Below are positions 30,403 to 33,296 of a stretch of DNA of 33,296 nt, piece by piece; position 1 is the stretch's first letter; each line of letters opens with the position of its first letter. Made by a program: the position numbers and the translations under genes. Origin of the DNA: a virus; IMG/VR virus record IMGVR_UViG_3300044634_002449, positions 1 through 33,296 of that record, one strand, 5' to 3'. The notes under the pieces were generated by a model, which saw nothing but the letters and a program-made list of their open reading frames with translations, was not told the origin of the DNA and did no database searches.

Positions 30403-31985
30403 TGGAATATGTAGAAGACAGCGATACATTTAGCAATGAGGTATCAATATCAAACTCATCCGACTTATTTAGCTTTAGCCAACCAGTAGTAATTGAAACT
30501 GATCCATTTAAAATAGAAGGCGAAGATTTAAAAAAGGTAATTGGACTTAGTCCAGCATTTCGTAGAAAGATGTCTAGAGATCTACAGAAAAGCTTTACTG
30601 GAATTGACGGAACTGGAACACAGCAGAATCTATTGCAACAAGCAGTCACTGGATATGCAATGTTTGACCTTGTTCAACCAGTATATAACCTAGAGTATCT
30701 TTCAAAGATATATGAAATTTCTCCATACAACTATGCAGCAATTAATGCTAAGGTAGCAAATATTGTTGGACTAGGATACTCATTTGTAGAAAGCAAAAAA
30801 GCAATGGAAGCACTAGACAACATTGAAGATTCTACACAATTAAATCGTGCTAGACGAAAGATGGATAGAATTAGACAGCAGCTAGAAATTTGGCTAGAAG
30901 AGGTAAACGAAGAAGAGACATTTGTTGAAACCCTAGTAAAAGTTTATACAGACCTAGAAGCAACAGGAAATGGCTTTATTGAAATAGGTAGAACAACTAG
31001 CGGAAACATAGGATATATTGGACATATTCCAGCAAAGACTATGCGTGTTCGTAGACTTCGTGACGGATTTATACAACTACTTTATGGAAAGGCTGTATTC
31101 TTTAGAAACTTCGGCGATATGGAAACAGAGAATCCAATTGCTGGTCAAGAAGATAGACCAAACGAAATTATTCATTTAAAGAAATATACTCCAATGAATA
31201 ATTACTACGGTATTCCAGATATTGTTGCATCACAAAATGCAATGGCTGGTAACGAATTTGCTGGTAAATATAACCTAGACTATTTTGAAAACAAGGCGGT
31301 ACCACGTTATATTATTACAGTAAAGGGAGCAAAGCTTTCCCCAGAATCAGAAAGAAAGCTTCTTGAATTTTTTCAGGTAGGTCTTAAAGGTAAGAATCAT
31401 AGATCCCTTTATGTTCCACTTCCAGCAGATTCATCTGACTCAAAGGTAGAATTTAAGATGGAGCCAGTAGAGGCTAATATTCAGGATTCATCATTTAACA
31501 ATTATAGAAAAGCCAACCGTGATGAAATTCTTTTGTCTCATCGTGTTCCAATTAATAAAATTGGAGTCCCAGAGGGAGTCAGCCTTGCCTCAGCAAGAGA
31601 TGCCGATAAAATGTTTAAAGAGCAGGTTTGTCGTCCAGCACAGGATATTCTAGAAAAGAAATTAAATAGAATAATTGCTGAAAAAACAGATGTATTAATT
31701 TTACACTTTAATGAATTAACCCTTACAGACGAAGATACTCAGTCTAAAATTGATGAGAGATATTTACGAATGCAGGTTATTACCCCAAATGAGGTAAGAA
31801 TTAGAAAGGGAATGGTTCCAATTGACGGTGGGGATGAAGTGATTCAATTAAAACCTCAACAGGCAGCAGAGCAAACAGCACAAGCGATGAATAGTCGAGC
31901 CAGAACCCAAGAAAGAGATTCTAACTCACCTGATATTTCAGGGGAGGCCAGAAACCCAAAAGGTGAGGGTAGGGTCACAGATTAA
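30402..31985 (+). CDS. Portal protein
   Basis: The 527-aa product fits the HK97/PBSX-like portal family. YEISPYNYAAINAKVANIVG near residues 107-126, HLKKYTPMNNYYGIPDIVAS near 260 and NLDYFENKAVPRYIITVKG are recognisable portal landmarks, and the C-terminal region (after about 420) is helical, charged and low in order. Twelve copies would form the ring at one capsid vertex through which DNA enters and leaves and on which the tail assembles. It starts on the last base of the preceding stop. The polar tail RNPKGEGRVTD ends 5 nt before a terminator hairpin. No terminase gene is adjacent in this window. Confidence 0.9.
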   Translation: MEYVEDSDTFSNEVSISNSSDLFSFSQPVVIETDPFKIEGEDLKKVIGLSPAFRRKMSRDLQKSFTGIDGTGTQQNLLQQAVTGYAMFDLVQPVYNLEYLSKIYEISPYNYAAINAKVANIVGLGYSFVESKKAMEALDNIEDSTQLNRARRKMDRIRQQLEIWLEEVNEEETFVETLVKVYTDLEATGNGFIEIGRTTSGNIGYIGHIPAKTMRVRRLRDGFIQLLYGKAVFFRNFGDMETENPIAGQEDRPNEIIHLKKYTPMNNYYGIPDIVASQNAMAGNEFAGKYNLDYFENKAVPRYIITVKGAKLSPESERKLLEFFQVGLKGKNHRSLYVPLPADSSDSKVEFKMEPVEANIQDSSFNNYRKANRDEILLSHRVPINKIGVPEGVSLASARDADKMFKEQVCRPAQDILEKKLNRIIAEKTDVLILHFNELTLTDEDTQSKIDERYLRMQVITPNEVRIRKGMVPIDGGDEVIQLKPQQAAEQTAQAMNSRARTQERDSNSPDISGEARNPKGEGRVTD

Positions 31986-31990
31986 TTATT

Positions 31991-32014
31991 AGGCAACTAG
32001 TTATTTGCCTTTTT
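31991..32014 (+). terminator. Intrinsic terminator after the portal
   Basis: AGGCAA (31991-31996) pairs with TTGCCT (32005-32010) around an 8-nt loop, followed by TTTT. The 3' arm TTGCCT is also the -35 of the next promoter, so termination and initiation elements overlap. Confidence 0.65.
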
Positions 32015-32033
32015 ACATTTTAAAAGATAAAAT
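32005..32033 (+). promoter_or_regulatory. Promoter of the protease gene
   Basis: TTGCCT (32005-32010), 17-nt spacer, TAAAAT (32028-32033). The ATG at 32041 starts 7 nt after the -10, so the RNA is leaderless or starts within a base of the ATG. No ribosome site lies in between. Confidence 0.65.
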
Positions 32034-32040
32034 TAAGCAT

Positions 32041-33296
32041 ATGAATATTGAAAAATCTTTATGGTCTTCTCATGGCGATAACATCAGCTTATCTGTCCCA
32101 TTTACTAAAGTCAACCGTGAAAAAAGAACTGTTTCTGGATTCGCAACTTTAGACAATATTGATCAAACAAATGATCTAGTAACTGCAGAAGCAAGCCTGA
32201 AAGCGTTTGAAAATTTCCGTGGCAATATCCGTGAAATGCATGGATCAAATGCTGTAGGGAAAATGCTTTCATTTAGACCAGAAACATTTTACGACCCAGA
32301 AACAAAAGAATTTTATAGCGGAGTATATGTAGATGCATATGTTTCTAAAGGCGCACAAGATACATGGGAAAAAGTTTTAGACGGAACTCTACAGGGATTT
32401 TCAATTGGCGGAAAGATTACAGAGTCAGACAATGAAGTAAATAAGTCAACAGGTAAGACTGTAAGATTTATTAAAGGCTACGATCTGCTTGAGCTTTCAA
32501 TTGTAGATTCACCAGCAAATGAATTATGCAATATTTTATCAATTCAGAAATCAAACGGTTCCTTAATTTTTAAAGGTATTGCTGCAGAAGTTTCTACAGA
32601 AAACATTTTTTATTGCGAAGAAAGCAAATCAGTATTCATCTCACAAGATGCATCTTATGATTCCCCTGTTACTGGTAAGCCAGCAGCACTAATTGGGTGG
32701 GTAGAGTCTAATGATGTTAATAAATCAAAGGAGATAGATAAGATTCTTGATTCATTTTTGAAGTCAAGATTACCGTTGCCTGAAAGACAAACAATTGCAA
32801 AACAGGCAAACGTAGAAGGAGGTAGTGAAGTGTCAGAAAACACAGAAACAGTAGTAGTTGAAGAAACTGCTCCAGTAGAAACACCAGTTGTTGCTGAGGA
32901 AGCACCAGCTGTTGAAGTAGCTGCAGAAGATGCAGTTGCAGACGCTTCTGCCGAAACTCTAGAAAAAGCAGCCGACGTATCAGAAGTTGAGGTTGATGAA
33001 CCTGATTTTGCAAAGATGCTTGGTGATTTAAAGGGCTTTTTCTCAGAGACTCTAAATAAAGCTTCTGAGGCAAATGCAGCACAGGTTTCAACTATTAAAG
33101 AAACAGTAGAAACTTTCAGCAAGAGCGTCGATAGCAGAATTTCAGAATTGGCAGAACAACATGCCGTATTAAGTAAGGCTGTTGAAGATATCAAGGGCAC
33201 AATTGATGGCGTAGAAAAGCGTGTCGATGCAGTAGAATCAGAAACTGCAATTAAGAAGTCCTCTGACCTTGGCGGGTCACAGGAAGTAACAATCAA
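32041..33296 (+). CDS. Prohead protease with fused scaffold-like tail (partial)
   Basis: At least 418 residues are present; the frame is open at the window end. Residues about 1-175 form a prohead serine protease of the HK97/S78-like class: H67 in REMHG and S121 in QGFSIGG are the likely catalytic pair, and DLLELSIVDSPAN is the usual following strand. The rest is strongly acidic (PVETPVVAEEAPAVEVAAED) and then helical with heptad-like spacing (VSTIKETVETF, IKGTIDGVEKRVDAVES), as in scaffolding proteins. Protease and scaffold would be made as one chain that guides capsid assembly and is then digested. The major capsid gene probably lies just beyond the window, which I cannot see. Confidence 0.85.
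   Translation, partial: MNIEKSLWSSHGDNISLSVPFTKVNREKRTVSGFATLDNIDQTNDLVTAEASLKAFENFRGNIREMHGSNAVGKMLSFRPETFYDPETKEFYSGVYVDAYVSKGAQDTWEKVLDGTLQGFSIGGKITESDNEVNKSTGKTVRFIKGYDLLELSIVDSPANELCNILSIQKSNGSLIFKGIAAEVSTENIFYCEESKSVFISQDASYDSPVTGKPAALIGWVESNDVNKSKEIDKILDSFLKSRLPLPERQTIAKQANVEGGSEVSENTETVVVEETAPVETPVVAEEAPAVEVAAEDAVADASAETLEKAADVSEVEVDEPDFAKMLGDLKGFFSETLNKASEANAAQVSTIKETVETFSKSVDSRISELAEQHAVLSKAVEDIKGTIDGVEKRVDAVESETAIKKSSDLGGSQEVTI

Noticed and set aside
32655-33296. 213-codon - strand open frame at the right end
   Set aside because: Ser/Thr/Ala/Val low-complexity shadow of the acidic Glu/Ala-rich coding strand.

Overview
The window is part of the genome of a tailed double-stranded DNA phage (Caudoviricetes) or a closely related prophage. 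The evidence is a portal protein, a prohead protease with an attached scaffold-like tail, a lysozyme-like lysin, an HNH endonuclease, a phage-type adenosylcobalamin-dependent ribonucleotide reductase, a tRNA, and about 23 kb of tail-fibre, collagen-like, glycine-rich and lectin-like genes. The DNA is AT-rich by eye. Several genes have a consensus -10 box ending exactly 6 nt before the ATG, so their mRNAs should be leaderless. Leaderless starts are common in actinobacteria, so an AT-rich, perhaps aquatic, actinobacterial host is my best inference. The sequence does not prove this.

Layout. Positions 1-1433 are a small accessory and regulatory region on the + strand: a 35-aa zinc-finger protein, a CAT-anticodon tRNA, a strong promoter facing a G-rich untranslated stretch, an HNH endonuclease and three overlapping tiny membrane proteins. 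Positions 1434-1801 are a gene-free, hairpin-rich convergent region. It holds a rightward terminator, a 16-bp chromosomal-type parS (ParB-binding) site, and a leftward unit with its own sigma70-like promoter, two small hairpins and an intrinsic terminator, which I interpret as a small RNA of about 90 nt. Positions 1802-2892 are a leftward operon of a membrane-anchored lysin and three small proteins. Positions 2979-6306 hold a glycosyltransferase, nrdJ and a holin-like membrane protein on the + strand.

Positions 6381-29992 are a long rightward block of virion and adhesin genes. It includes four tandem paralogues overlapping stop-to-start (11157-12683), a fibre with collagen repeats and a copper-site-like cupredoxin domain (8850-10781), a 1384-aa fibre with seven carbohydrate-binding-like repeats (15841-19995), and two glycine-rich adhesins. 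Within this block sits a metabolic island (21973-25165) with a flavin-dependent halogenase, a membrane protein, a small acidic protein and a second glycosyltransferase. Positions 30055-33296 start the head module: a portal-associated small protein, the portal, and a protease-scaffold gene that runs off the window.

How the parts may work together: nrdJ supports DNA synthesis; the lysin and holin-like proteins serve lysis; the fibre block builds an elaborate host-binding apparatus that may be decorated by the glycosyltransferases and halogenase; the head module starts capsid assembly. Transcription appears to be punctuated by compact hairpin-plus-promoter junctions at about 6330, 13052, 29992 and 31991.
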